Of a stretch of DNA of 64,000 bases, positions 33,401 to 44,314 are shown piece after piece. This DNA is from Clavelina lepadiformis. Its lineage: Eukaryota > Chordata > Ascidiacea > Aplousobranchia > Clavelinidae. The stretch is taken from contig NC_135244.1 in NCBI RefSeq assembly GCF_947623445.1, positions 23,498,860 to 23,562,859 of the forward strand, read 5' to 3'. Made by a program: the position numbers and the translations under genes. Below the pieces are notes generated by a model, which worked only from the letters and a program-made list of their open reading frames with translations, was not told the origin of the DNA and searched no databases. Positions within the stretch are counted from its first letter, which is position 1. The number at the start of each line of letters is the position of its first letter.

Positions 33401-36400
33401 AGAGTTGTAAACTGTTATACTGTTAACCCAAACTAGGTCCGACTACGAAATTTTATTTGAAGCCCCAATTAGCCCCGAAAGTTAATTTTACTAAACGAGC
33501 CAAAGTCATATTTTGATGCCACTCTTTGACTTTTATTATTTTCTAAGTACACGAATGTACAAGCGGGCAGACTGTTAAGAACCTGCTGCAGTGAGCAAAC
33601 TCAACTTAGAAAATGATAAAAGTCAAAGTGTGACATCAAAATATGACTTTGGTTCCCTACACTGTAGAGAAAGGGAATTTACGACGCAAATGTGGCAGAG
33701 TGTGAATATAAATTCGAGCTCGAATCTGGTCCGAAATTGGTTTCAAACTTAAGCCCGAACCCGACCTGAGAATCCCGGTCCGACTTACAAATCTGGTTTG
33801 AGTTGATAATAATCTGGGTCGGTTGATGTTGATAATAGCAGAATAATAATATTTGTGCATGTAGATACTATTATTTGATGATGAGTGGATGACTACTTCT
33901 ATCAGTATATGCTTAAAAATATTCTGTTACTACTTTGGTTAAGATTTGTTTTTATTTTTTTATTTTGTTTCAGAATCCATTGCTGGTATCGAAATGACAA
34001 GAAAAGTGGAAGCTAAACTTCATAAAATGAAAATTATAGAAGCTCCCGGTAATAAGTTATTTTTAAACATGATGGCTACATTTTTAAATTAATACTTCTG
34101 TTAACAAATAAATAACTAAAACACAAACTGATTCACCAAGAAACACAAACAAAATCCATTATCACATGTGAATAAATTTCGTATCCACTTTATGATAAAA
34201 GTTTCATATGCGCCTGTGTTAAACTCACTAATGCTGCAAAGTTGGAAACTGCGAGGAGATATTTTAATTAATAAATAAGTTACTCCAACCGTAGTTATAC
34301 GATTTGGTCACAGTCAATGCTATCACGTCACTATTGGGTACATATTGACCGCGTCTTTGACGTTGATAATGACAAGAAGTAAAAAGACGCCTATCTTACT
34401 ATTACTTCGAGTTAATCAAATTCTAGTTCGTACTCTGGTCACAGCCGAATTAATGATCTTTCGGCGTTTGCTGTAATTTCTTTAACAGGTCAGTCTGACG
34501 AGATACTTATGATTGGTGGATTGAGTTGTCAACAAAGTGTTGTCAAGTTCAACACCAATACAAAGCAGTGGAGTGACATGCCGGTATGTTTGCGTTTTAA
34601 ATATTTGGGTTTAGAACAAAAAAAGTCATTATACTGTCATAGACATACGTCGTCTTGCCACAGCATTGTAGCACTCGAAAAACAGTTGAAAGCCAACAAT
34701 CAATGTTCATGTGTTTGGTCATGAGTCATGACAAATTCCAACCTTAGAATAGGTGGCGTCTTTTTGTCAAAAACACCCGGCACAGACAGACGTCCCCAAC
34801 AGGAATTAAAACTAAAATAAACCAGTTTTCCAAAAGTTTGAAAAGTGGTAAGAATTGTGGAAATTAAAATCAAAGGTTCCAAGTGAAACGACTGTGTGGA
34901 TGCAAACCCATGTTGCTGTTTGCTCTAGATCCATTAACCCCCACATGCCGCTCAGCCATTTCCAGTTTAAACTTTACGTTTTGTTGCGTGTTTGATAATA
35001 TCGCTGCATCAAGACATGTTTTCTCTTCAATTTCGCCATTTTATTATCTTCACCATTTCACTTATTACTAGGTCACATATGTCCAACCGAAATACCTTAG
35101 TGGAATTAATTAAAAAACAAAACCAAAATGAAAAACCGTTCAAATGACTCCGAGAAATGACTCAGAGAATCGAAAAACCGCTGAAATCCACTCAGAGAAA
35201 GCATAACTCCATCAAGGCTGCTCGTCTTGCTCTTGCCATTGTGAGAAATGGAGCAAAGATTAAGATCATTGTTTTGTCACAATGTAAAAGTGTTTTAATT
35301 ATCGCGACTAACCATTTTATTTTAAAAGCAAAAAAATGTTTCAATTGACAAGCTGCTAAGAAAAGTGAATGTTAAAGTTATGAGCTAATAAACATTCCTT
35401 GCGGTCGGGGAATGTCGTGGATTGTTGTTTCTTGATCGAATTGATTGTTATGAATTCTCCCCTGCAGAAAGTTTATACCTGTGTTGTTATGTGCCACTGT
35501 ACAATCCTCTCAACCACATAACTTTATTGACCATGTCTATGGGCCATCATTTATTCATATTGTATTGTTACCTGCAGATAATTTTTCTGCCTGGGTCTGG
35601 CCAGGCCATCTCCATTAATAACATCATATCCAGTATTTTGTTGACATTGTTAGTAAATTCACTTCAGTTGATATTGACTTTTTGCAATGATGTTTCATCA
35701 TACAGGATACAAACATTGCTCGGAGATATCCATCTGCTGTAAATTACAATCAAGAAATTTTATTGATGGGTGGTAGGCAAGGATATAGTAGCACTTACTA
35801 CAACTCTGTTGAGATGTTGGACTTGAATGATGAGAACCCAAAGTGGGATAGCAGCTTGCCTTCTATGGGAGAAAAGCGGTATACATTTGCATCAGCTTTA
35901 TTGAATGGTAAGTTATTATGATGTCATAAAAATGTTTTCTAGCTTGCGAATTTCGCTAGCAGTTGGCACGTTTTAAAGTTTCAGGTTTTGCGGAAAACTT
36001 GGATAGAAATTTGCATGAAAAATTAAGAAATTTGTGTTTTTATGCCCAAAAATCCACTTTTGATTTTGGGCCTATGTAACGGGATATATAGATATGTGAT
36101 TTTGCCATATTCCAATATGAGACAGCATAATTTTGCTCTAAAAAGAAATAAACAAAGAAATTGACCTTTTTTTAAACCCATACGCCTCCTATGGAGATTA
36201 TCACTTAAATAATTGAAATATGTGCGATATCTGCACTCGGCTCCTGGCCCACATCGCCGTTTTCCGAAACCAGGCAAAAGCAAATTGTATTGTGACGTAA
36301 TAACCGTCTTTTGATAACTATTGTTACGACATAAATCGATTATGGAAAGTATGGCAGTGACGCTGCTAAACTGTTAAAGTGATATCATACTGCGCAAAGC

Positions 36401-39400
36401 CCAGGAGAAATATCGCTTTTGCATCTGGTGAAAAAGTAGATCACACCCTACGTCGATAAAGTTACGATAAGCAATTAAGTTTGGGAAAATGTTTGTAAGA
36501 AAATAAGTGAGATTAATAACGACCATAATAAATAACCTTTTTTTACATTTTAACTTGCTTGTAACATTTGCTAAATTGAAACTCAATATTAAACAATTAG
36601 TTGTGATAAAAACCTGCTTTGAAAATAAACAACAATGACATCACAGTATTACAAAAAAACAACGCGCGCGGTAGCAGCAAAAATTACGTAATTATTTACT
36701 GTCAAGTATATCAGGAAATTAAGTTCCGAGTACGTGCAACACTAATTTCAAAGCATATATCGATTAAGTTATAAAAATAACCGCTACGTAAAGCAAATTA
36801 CGATTCCAGGATGAAAACTCGGCTCATTGTTATATAGGCTTATATAGGCTCATTGCTCGTGGTTCGGTTTGAAGTTGAAAAAAGAGCGACGTTCTTGAGA
36901 TCGTTCCTAAGAAATAGGTGCGCGCTCTCTTTGACAGACAGTAATGGTGGTCGTGACGACTGTTAGACCACACAGGGCTCGCACTTTAGATTTTAGACAC
37001 TAACGTCAGCGTAGTTGTAATTACATCGCTCGATTTAACTTTTGTGTTTGATGTGGCTGACTCCAACTACGTTGAGGTTTCATGCAATATGGACCAGAAG
37101 AGTGCATAAATAAGTTTGTTTTCATAATTGTGAGTATTTTCATAATCGTAGTTCTGTAATTAACCCTGGGTAATTTTCAAATGAAAGTGACTATTTCGTC
37201 ATAAAAAGGTCACACATCCCGTTGTTAAAGATAGGCGGTTAGGTTAGGACATTGCTTCTCAATCCCTGCATCGCGACTCCCAGTGATTTTGCTGGGTCAC
37301 CATGTAAGATTTGTAAATCGTGTTACATGGGTTAGAGTTATTTTAAGCAATTATTATAGCTTGAAGCATAATATACGTTACGTAACACTCAAAAGTGACG
37401 GCATTTGCCTTACCTTGATTTTGTTATTTTATAGTTTAGTTATTACGTAACAATAGAAAGCGTCATACGCAGTAATCGTTGGACACTTGCCAACTAGAAT
37501 ACAAAGTAATTTGTGGGAAACACTGTAAAGGAATAATAGCACGTTGTCAAAGACACAATGTAGTTCACAAAATGTGTGACTGCTGCTGCTGACAAGACAC
37601 TTTTATCTTTGTTGTCTTATGTATTGCCATATCGCACATTTTGGTTGTTATAGTTTTTAAACGAATGCGAATAACAAAGTTGATGTCTAGAAAACACATT
37701 TTATTTACGACAACCGTCACTAAGTTGCTTGTGCAAATTGCCAAACTTGCGTTCATTCATTCGAAGTACTTTAGTATATATAAAAAGTTGGCACAGTAGA
37801 AATAGGTGCGGCGTATAAGCCCACTGCTGCTTTTTGGGATTGCATAAGTGGGCTTATAGGTCTACAGTACTTATGGGCTTTTTAAATAACAATGTTAAAA
37901 AATCTGCTTCTGAGTGCTGGGTTATTCAGGACTTAAGATTGTTTTAGTTGGATTAAATTGCATTTTGTTAGCATTGTTGCAACTCACTACATATGACACG
38001 GTTAGATTCGAAATGCTAGATTTGCTATCTCTATTCTTGAAACCATTAGGATTCTACTTTGACCAACCCTAGTTAGGAGAATGGGTATTTTAGTTATTTA
38101 ATTGTTGTTGTATTAGTTGTTAATTAACTAGTTGTAATTTAGATTTAGATTTCTATGCTATACATTTAAGTTAGATTAACAAGTAACTATAAAAATAACT
38201 TCTAACATACCATTGTTTCTGATGAAACAGTGAAAACCATTTTAAATTTACGCCCAGCTTTAGTCCATACCTGTTTATAACAACACAATAACAAGGTAGA
38301 TTTAAATTAGGCGATGATCGGTCACTGCTCTTGTCCCAGTCACTCAGGTTGTCTTTTTACGTTTTCTAATTGATTTGTTTTTAATTTGAAATTTTATTTT
38401 TATTTTGCCCGGATTTGGAATTGTTCACCAGGACCACTGAACAGGAGCAAGTTTACTTGAATACCTTGCCCAAGGAGATTACTATGGTAGGATAGCGCCA
38501 TCGAGTGTCGAACCCAGGCGCATAATTGCGAGTCTGTGCTCAACCACTCACTAATCTTATGAGATAATCAACAAAGTGTTTGAAAAAACACAACGCGTCA
38601 CAATAAGCTCCGTTTATACTTCATTGGTTCAATAAATAATTATGATGTCATAGAAGGATATAACAAAAACCTTCTGGTATAGATTTTCACCTGATTGTGC
38701 CCCGTAGGTCTTGTTTATTGTGCTGGTGGTTGGAATGGCGCTGGTTGTTTATCATCATGTGAAAGTTACAATCCTGAAGAGAGGAGCTGGTCTTCGATAA
38801 GAAACATGAATAAAAAGCGAAGTCACCATGCTTTGGTCAGTGCACGAGGTGAGTTTATTATTTTGATGTTTGAAGTAAACTTTTGTCAAAGTTGTCGAAG
38901 TAAATTGAAAGATGCCAATCACCAATAGTTTGTTTCCACATGATAAAACCATACCGGCACCTGCCCGCGGACCGCAGTATACGTGAAACAGATTCTCGCG
39001 TTCTTATTCGCATGATTTACTTGACAATGTTCATTGTCACGTCACAAGTCCAATTTACAGTGCAACAAAGTCTTTGTTGTAACTCCTTGATATTCGTTCT
39101 TACGAGCACATGGTCCTCAGAGGAATCCAGACCTAGATATACTCCTAAAAGTTTAACTAAACATAGCTGCTTGGCGTTCATCATCACCATCAAATAGTTT
39201 GGTGGCAATAACACTTTTTACTTCTTAGCGCTTTTAAGCGAGTTCAACTCGTTTCATGAGCGCACTTCTCTCCAGTGTTTCCAATCCAGATCTTCCCCAA
39301 CCCGAAACCCGAATTTTTCTGCCCTTTTCTACGACTCGAAACCTGGGTTTTAAAATGTAAGCGTCTGGATTTTTTGACGAATCCAGGAAATCTTTGACGT

Positions 39401-42400
39401 TCACACTTTTCAAACAAAATGGCGTAGCTGTACAGTATTCACGCAATTTATTGTTTTGTATTAGTCGAATATTTTATCACAATAGTTAGTGTGCGAAATA
39501 TGTTTACTGGTAACCTGGGTATTAATGTTTATTGCGTCATAAGTAGGAAAACAAAGAAACTTTGTAAACTTGATTAACAAGCACAATATAACTTGGCACT
39601 TCAGACCTTTCATTTACTTAACAGGAGCTTTCGCAAGCTTGAGCTCGCATGATCAGATGGATTATAGGTTATAAATATGCAAACTAGTAATAACACACGG
39701 GCACACACAGTGCATTCTCTCCAGCGCTTCCACACAACATAAAACACCATCAATTACACTTTTAAAATGGATTTACTTTAAAAACTCACACATTCATTCA
39801 ATTAAAATGCGTTGATCACGAAAGTTCTCTCAAGTCGTTGAATATTTACGCTTAGGTTTACGCACGTCTATGTTTACATGGTTCATGACAAAATTTGACA
39901 ACCAAAATATTTGTTGGAGTAAAAGAAAATTCCCGAACTAATTAAATTACGCAAAGACGAATTAAACGAACTTGAAAACATAAAAATATTCACAGAATTG
40001 CCAGGATCCAAATAAATGAATGAATCATTTAAAGTTTAAACGGATACGAGTTATGCAAATTCCACTGTAATACAATAATGTTGATTTTACCTTAATATTG
40101 AGTTAGTTTTCACAAATAAATTCTTTTTTTCTGAAAACCCAAAAACCGGGTTTGTCACTTATACCTGGAACCCTGGTTTTGGAATTTCGTCCCAAATTGG
40201 AAACACTACTTTTCTCTCGTTAAAAAAGTAAAAAACCAAAGCGGGTTTACGTGTCTGTCTGGTCGCGTCAAGTGGACTCGTATAAGTGACGTGACGGTGA
40301 CGAGCTTGGAAGCGGGTTGAGACATTTTACAAAATAATATTCACAATATAACAAAATGCTGATGACTTGATTGATTTCTATGGGAACGAAAAATCCATGC
40401 ACAAGCTTAGACACTTACTTGAGATAGTATCTTCAAAAGATTTGAATAAGTTGCTCTAACCCAGTAGCCTTGATATCCCATTGCTGGTACTCATTTGTGC
40501 GTAGGTCTTTATTCTGTAAATTAGAGCACCGCACCGCACCGCACCGCACCGCACCGCACCGCACCGCACCGCACCGCACCGCACCGCACCGCACTGAACC
40601 GCATTTCGCTTGCTTGCTTGTTAAAGCGCAGTCATTAACTAAAAAGGAAATAAAACATTAATAGTAATATTAATTTATGAATTATATTAATTATATTATT
40701 TTTTTAATTATTTAATATTATATTAATGTTAATAAAAAAGTGAAACATTGTAATTAATCTACTAACACATTTAAAAGTGGTCAACAGTGTTTCAAGAATT
40801 TAATTCCGCAAGTGACGTGTTTGAATGATTGATGGTTTATTTTGAAAGGTTTGCTTTATGCGCTTGGTGGATGGGGTGGCAACAATCAAACAAACACAGC
40901 AGAATGTTATGATCCACGAAATGGAAAGTGGGAATATATTCCACCGATGAAAACCTGCAGAGATGGATTAACTGCTGTTGTATTAAACAACGAAATATAC
41001 GCGATAGGTGAGTCTTGCTGCAAGTGCAAATATCTTTCAAATGTTTAAGGAGATTTATGACTTGTCATGTTCTTTAAATGAATTAAATCAGGTGGATATG
41101 ACGGTTCAAATCGTCTCTCTTCTGTTGAAAAATACAACCTGGGCAGGAAAACTTGGATTGATGTTCCATCTATGAATGAGGAAAGAAGTGGTGGATCAGC
41201 TTGTGTAGTGGATGGCCTTATATGGGTGTTTGAAGGGCGAGAAAATATATGCATACATAATTATTATACCTAACCATATTATTTTTATTTTATATCATTT
41301 AATTTATGTGTTACACTATCATAAATTTACTTTTACTAAGGGCTTAATGTCTGATGCAGTGATTGCCAACTTGGGGTCCATGAACCACTAGAATAGATGA
41401 AGGTGAAGGTCATGATGAGTTTTGGGAAATGAATTAAAAACATTTCATTTCATTAATTTACTCAGTTAAGCTATGGCTCGAACAGTGACAATTTTCTCAG
41501 TAACAGGTTTTTTAATAAAAATTACTCCTGGTGGAGCCGCTCAATTGCCGGTGTTTTAATGCCGCTCCACCAGCGATATTTTGAGGTAAAATGTCATCAC
41601 TGAAATAATTATCACATAAAAGTGACAATTAAAACAGTCATAATAACAATAATATTGACAATTGTTAGCTCTGAAGAGATTGATTTTATAAAAATTTGCA
41701 ACAGCACTCCAGCATGCAGAATAGATCATTCGTAGTTAGAGACATGGAGAGTGACAGTTCTTCAAGCAGCGAGGAAGAATGTTTAGCGATAATAGCCGTT
41801 GCTCTGACATACAGACAAAGAAAGCACAGAGTGTGGGTTAGAAATGCGTTTAAGAAAAAGGTAGCAGAAGCCACAAGCGTATTGAGATAGAGAAAAGTAC
41901 TTTCGATATATTAGAATGACCTCTAGTTGTTTGAAACACTTGCTTTGCTTGGTTGCCCCTCAAATAACAACACAGGTTACAAACTACAGAAAACCTATTG
42001 CACCTGAACAAAGACTTTCTCTGACACTTCGTCATCTAGCTGCTGGTAGGTCTAACATATCTTGGAGCTTGCAGTATAGACTTGGCCGTCAAACTATATC
42101 TACAATCATTCAGGACACTTGTAAGGCCGTCTACACTGTTCTAGTCCCTACTTATGGAAATATACTTGCATCAAATGGAGATTGGCGAACTATCTTAAAA
42201 CAGTTTGAAGAGAAGTGATACTTGCCACACGTTGTTGGTGCGCAAGATGGGAAACATGTACGCATTCGTTGTCCAACAAAAAGTGGGAGTTTCTATCGCA
42301 ATTATAAAACGTTTTCTAATATAGTTCTGCTTGCCGTTTGTGACGCCGACTACAACTTCGTCATGTTTGATTTCGGGCAATATGGCAGTAACAACGATAG

Positions 42401-43286
42401 TGACGTTTTACTTAAAAATGTGATAAAACTAGTTGGCTCAAAATAGATTGAGCATTCCTAATGGAAGATAATTATTTTATTTTCCCAGTAGTAGTTTCAG
42501 TGATTATTTATCAACACTTTTTGATAAACTGTTGCTAAAATTGTCACTATAATTATCGCTAAACTTGACAACTTAAGTCATCACCGGCTGCTTCACCACT
42601 GACGTATCTTTAATGGTCACTCAGTGAAATTGTCAGCGATCAGTACGTTCCAGTTGCACGTTTTAAATCTTTACCAAAAAATGCAGTGATAATTTTTAAT
42701 TACTACAGGTGGTGCCATAGCTTTATAGTGGCAATAACAGACCTCGGACAAGTTTTTTATTTGTCAAAAAGCCAATAGTGTTTTATGTTTCTAGGCCATT
42801 ATGACATCATACAGCAAAACATTATTATTGTCTTGCCAAATGCAATCTTCACATAACAAGCAAAGGGGTTTTACTTTGCAGACATAGCTTGTAATTGTCT
42901 GATTGTCAATGGTTAGGCAGTCTGCTATGATTCGGCAGAAGATTTGCTGCAGTAGCTTATAACCAAGTTTGTTCCTAACTTAATCTCATCACAAGAATAT
43001 TTCAAATTACGCGATAAAATCGTGATTGGTTCGCTTTTTTCTTTATTATGGTTAATATATCCTGGATAACATACTTTTCAATAATTAACTTACATATAAC
43101 CTGGTACAGTTATAAATTTGCTCGTCATTTATCATTTGCAAACATTTTGTGTTTAAGAGTTTACTTTATATATTTTATAGGTCAGGTGCCAAAACAGTTG
43201 AGTTCTATGATCCAGCCGCTAGCAAATGGCAAGTATCGACCAACATGGACAGAAAACGATCTAATCTTTGCGTCCTTTCCATTTGA
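30489..43286 (+). CDS. Unit 3: TIR-kelch fusion gene, frame intact (443 aa predicted)
   Basis: Exons: 30489-30503 (MASPN), 31450-31518, 32484-32724, 33214-33297, 33974-34048 (TIR and linker); 34489-34583, 35706-35907, 38708-38848, 40849-41007, 41092-41236, 43181-43286 (kelch K1-K6; stop TGA 43284-43286). They sum to 1,332 nt with every phase compatible and no stop. The TIR occupies about residues 13-140, a linker about 140-161, and a six-blade kelch propeller 162-443. TIR domains signal by self-association and many cleave NAD; kelch propellers bind partners. All introns are GT-AG except that after K5, which starts GC. The first exon is the least certain; the Met at 31474 inside exon 2 is an alternative start. 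There is no signal peptide or membrane segment, so the protein is probably cytosolic. A receptor function is inference. Confidence 0.75.
31450..34048 (+). CDS. TIR domain exons of unit 3
   Basis: Exon 31450-31518 gives HIMISYNWSDSKELAHK (first strand, the F/I-S-Y box). Exon 32484-32724 gives RLYDAGYQVWIDKEQMKGDM, then NNAHVVLMFTSSNYERSANC. Cys is at about residue 79 and Glu at about 82 (codon 32643-32645), the position of the catalytic Glu of NAD-hydrolysing TIRs; KKKIIPIRV follows. Exon 33214-33297 gives MMTAGLLYYDFSKGSFDDNF, matching the C-terminal part of many invertebrate TIR domains. Exon 33974-34048 is a basic linker ending APG at phase 1, the same phase as the end of the BACK head in units 2 and 4. 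Confidence 0.85.
33499..33653. mobile_element. Hairpin MITE in the TIR intron
   Basis: Two 50-bp arms (33499-33548 and 33604-33653) are nearly perfect inverted copies (CCAAAGTCATATTTTGATG and its complement). They surround about 55 bases of unique sequence. It has no coding capacity and is absent from the equivalent intron of unit 1. Confidence 0.7.
34489..43286 (+). CDS. Kelch propeller exons K1-K6 of unit 3
   Basis: Blades: IGGLSC (K1, 34489-34583), MGGRQGYS (K2, 35706-35907), AGGWNGAG (K3, 38708-38848), LGGWGGNN (K4, 40849-41007), IGGYDGSNR (K5, 41092-41236) and FEGSGAK (K6, 43181-43286). In K6 the usual GGCDG is altered to EGSGA, perhaps an early sign of decay or a changed loop. The K5 donor is GG/GCGAG. 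Introns are large, notably K2-K3 (2.8 kb) and K3-K4 (2.0 kb). Confidence 0.8.
35908..38400 (+). other. Expanded K2-K3 intron of unit 3
   Basis: The matching intron of unit 2 is about 450 bp. Here some 2.3 kb of extra AT-rich DNA is present without a convincing gene. It contains a perfect 12-bp hairpin (TATAAGCCCACT at 37814-37825 and its complement at 37847-37858). Confidence 0.4.
38411..38565 (-). repeat. tRNA-derived SINE-like element (unit 3)
   Basis: Minus-strand copy of the element at 5,828-5,985, at the equivalent intron position. The B-box reads GGGTTCGACACTC. The conserved tail (CAAGGTATT, CAGTGGTCCTGGTGAACA) is present. Confidence 0.55.
40526..40590 (+). repeat. GCACC pentanucleotide microsatellite, 13 perfect units
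   Basis: Thirteen uninterrupted GCACC units, followed by imperfect GCACT and GAACC units. It lies about 260 bases before kelch exon K4 of unit 3, where units 1 and 2 have unique intron sequence. It is strikingly GC-rich against an AT-rich background. Confidence 0.95.
41469..42722 (+). mobile_element. PIF/Harbinger element with transposase remains (unit 3)
   Basis: Its termini are inverted (AGCTATGGC at 41469-41477 and its complement at 42714-42722). They are flanked by TTA on both sides (41466-41468 and 42723-42725), the target duplication of PIF/Harbinger. It is the longest of three copies at the same intron site. A 10-bp hairpin (CTGGTGGAGC at 41528-41537, complement 41564-41573) lies near the left end. 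Unit 4 shows the empty site CAGTTATAG near 55,319. Confidence 0.85.
41714..42446 (+). pseudogene. Harbinger transposase, truncated and stopped
   Basis: The N-terminal part (41714-41890) is acidic and Ser-rich, then RKHRVWVRNAFKKK, and stops early. A second open stretch (41916-42218) has RLSLTLRHLAAG and YRLGRQTIS. After an in-frame TGA (42216-42218) the frame continues with VVGAQDGKHVRI and NYKTFSNIVLLAVCDADYNF, then DFGQYGSNNDSD. These match the first two acidic sites of the HARBI1/DDE_4 nuclease. The third acidic residue region is missing. Inactive. Confidence 0.8.
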
Positions 43287-44314
43287 AGTTTTGTTGGATT
43301 TTGATTTCTTCATCTGGATATGTTTGACAGTTCATTTTTATTTCGTGATTCGTTGAAATATTTTTATCTTCATTAGTTTTTTTGCCAATTTTGGTCAGTA
43401 ATCGTCTGGCATTTGATTTTGACGTCATGAAAGCGATCGTTTACAAATTTGAAGTTTTGTGCTTGGGAATTCTTTTACGTCGTTTCCGTCAGCTTAAATT
43501 TTTTGATCAAAATCCTCATCTTAAACTACTTATTTTGTACAAACGAATATTTGATTTCAATTAAATGTATTTCCTGCTCTTATCGTCTGTTGTTTCAATT
43601 TATAAAGTTTACTCCAGTATATCTTTATATTTCCATCTATACAGTGTCTCTCTACCTTGGTTGCCTCAAAAATAAGATTGATTTAATTATGGGCTTATTT
43701 GTCGTTGACATTGATCGAATATTTCCATTTTAACCCGATAATTATTTCGTTTTCCTTTTTTAACCCTTATCATAAATTTTCTTAAACTTTTGCCTGTTAT
43801 TGGTTGCTTTCCTCACATGACGTTATTATTATTAGTTTAATTATTTCGATTCTGTGTGAATTGTTTGATTATTGTACCGTGTGATCGTGATTTTTTTCCA
43901 ATTCATTTTAACATCGACCTTATTAAAAAAATGATAATTTATGCCTGGACGTCATACACTTCAGCAATAGCAACAGTAATAATACAAGCACCAGATTACA
44001 TTTGATACACTTTAAACGGTAGTTCAGCACTTTCAAACATTTGCCCTTTCATGTTAAGTTAATCAATCAGTCAAAAGTTATAATTAACCAATGTACTACA
44101 GTATCCATGCATGTGGAGGCATCTGCTTTATAATAAAAGCCGATTAGTTGCTTGGCAGTGAAGTGAACATTCCTAGTTTCAAAATCCATGACTTTTTTCT
44201 ACAAGCGCCATATGAAAGCATATCATGGTTTGCATTCAGTCGTGACGTCACTGGGCATTAGGCCAGCCAACATTGGTTGGTGTTGAAATGATTAGGATTG
44301 CTTCTCATGTGCGT
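43287..44314 (+). other. 3' flank of unit 3
   Basis: Matches the flank of unit 2 (23,999-24,905) to about 44,175, then diverges. Both AATAAA sites present behind unit 2 are mutated here (AATAAG near 43,670, and a run of A near 43,926). No gene is seen. Confidence 0.45.

Noticed and set aside
40526..40605. GCACC array as a CRISPR or coding repeat
   Set aside because: It has no spacers, the host is a eukaryote, and it is a simple pentanucleotide microsatellite inside an intron.
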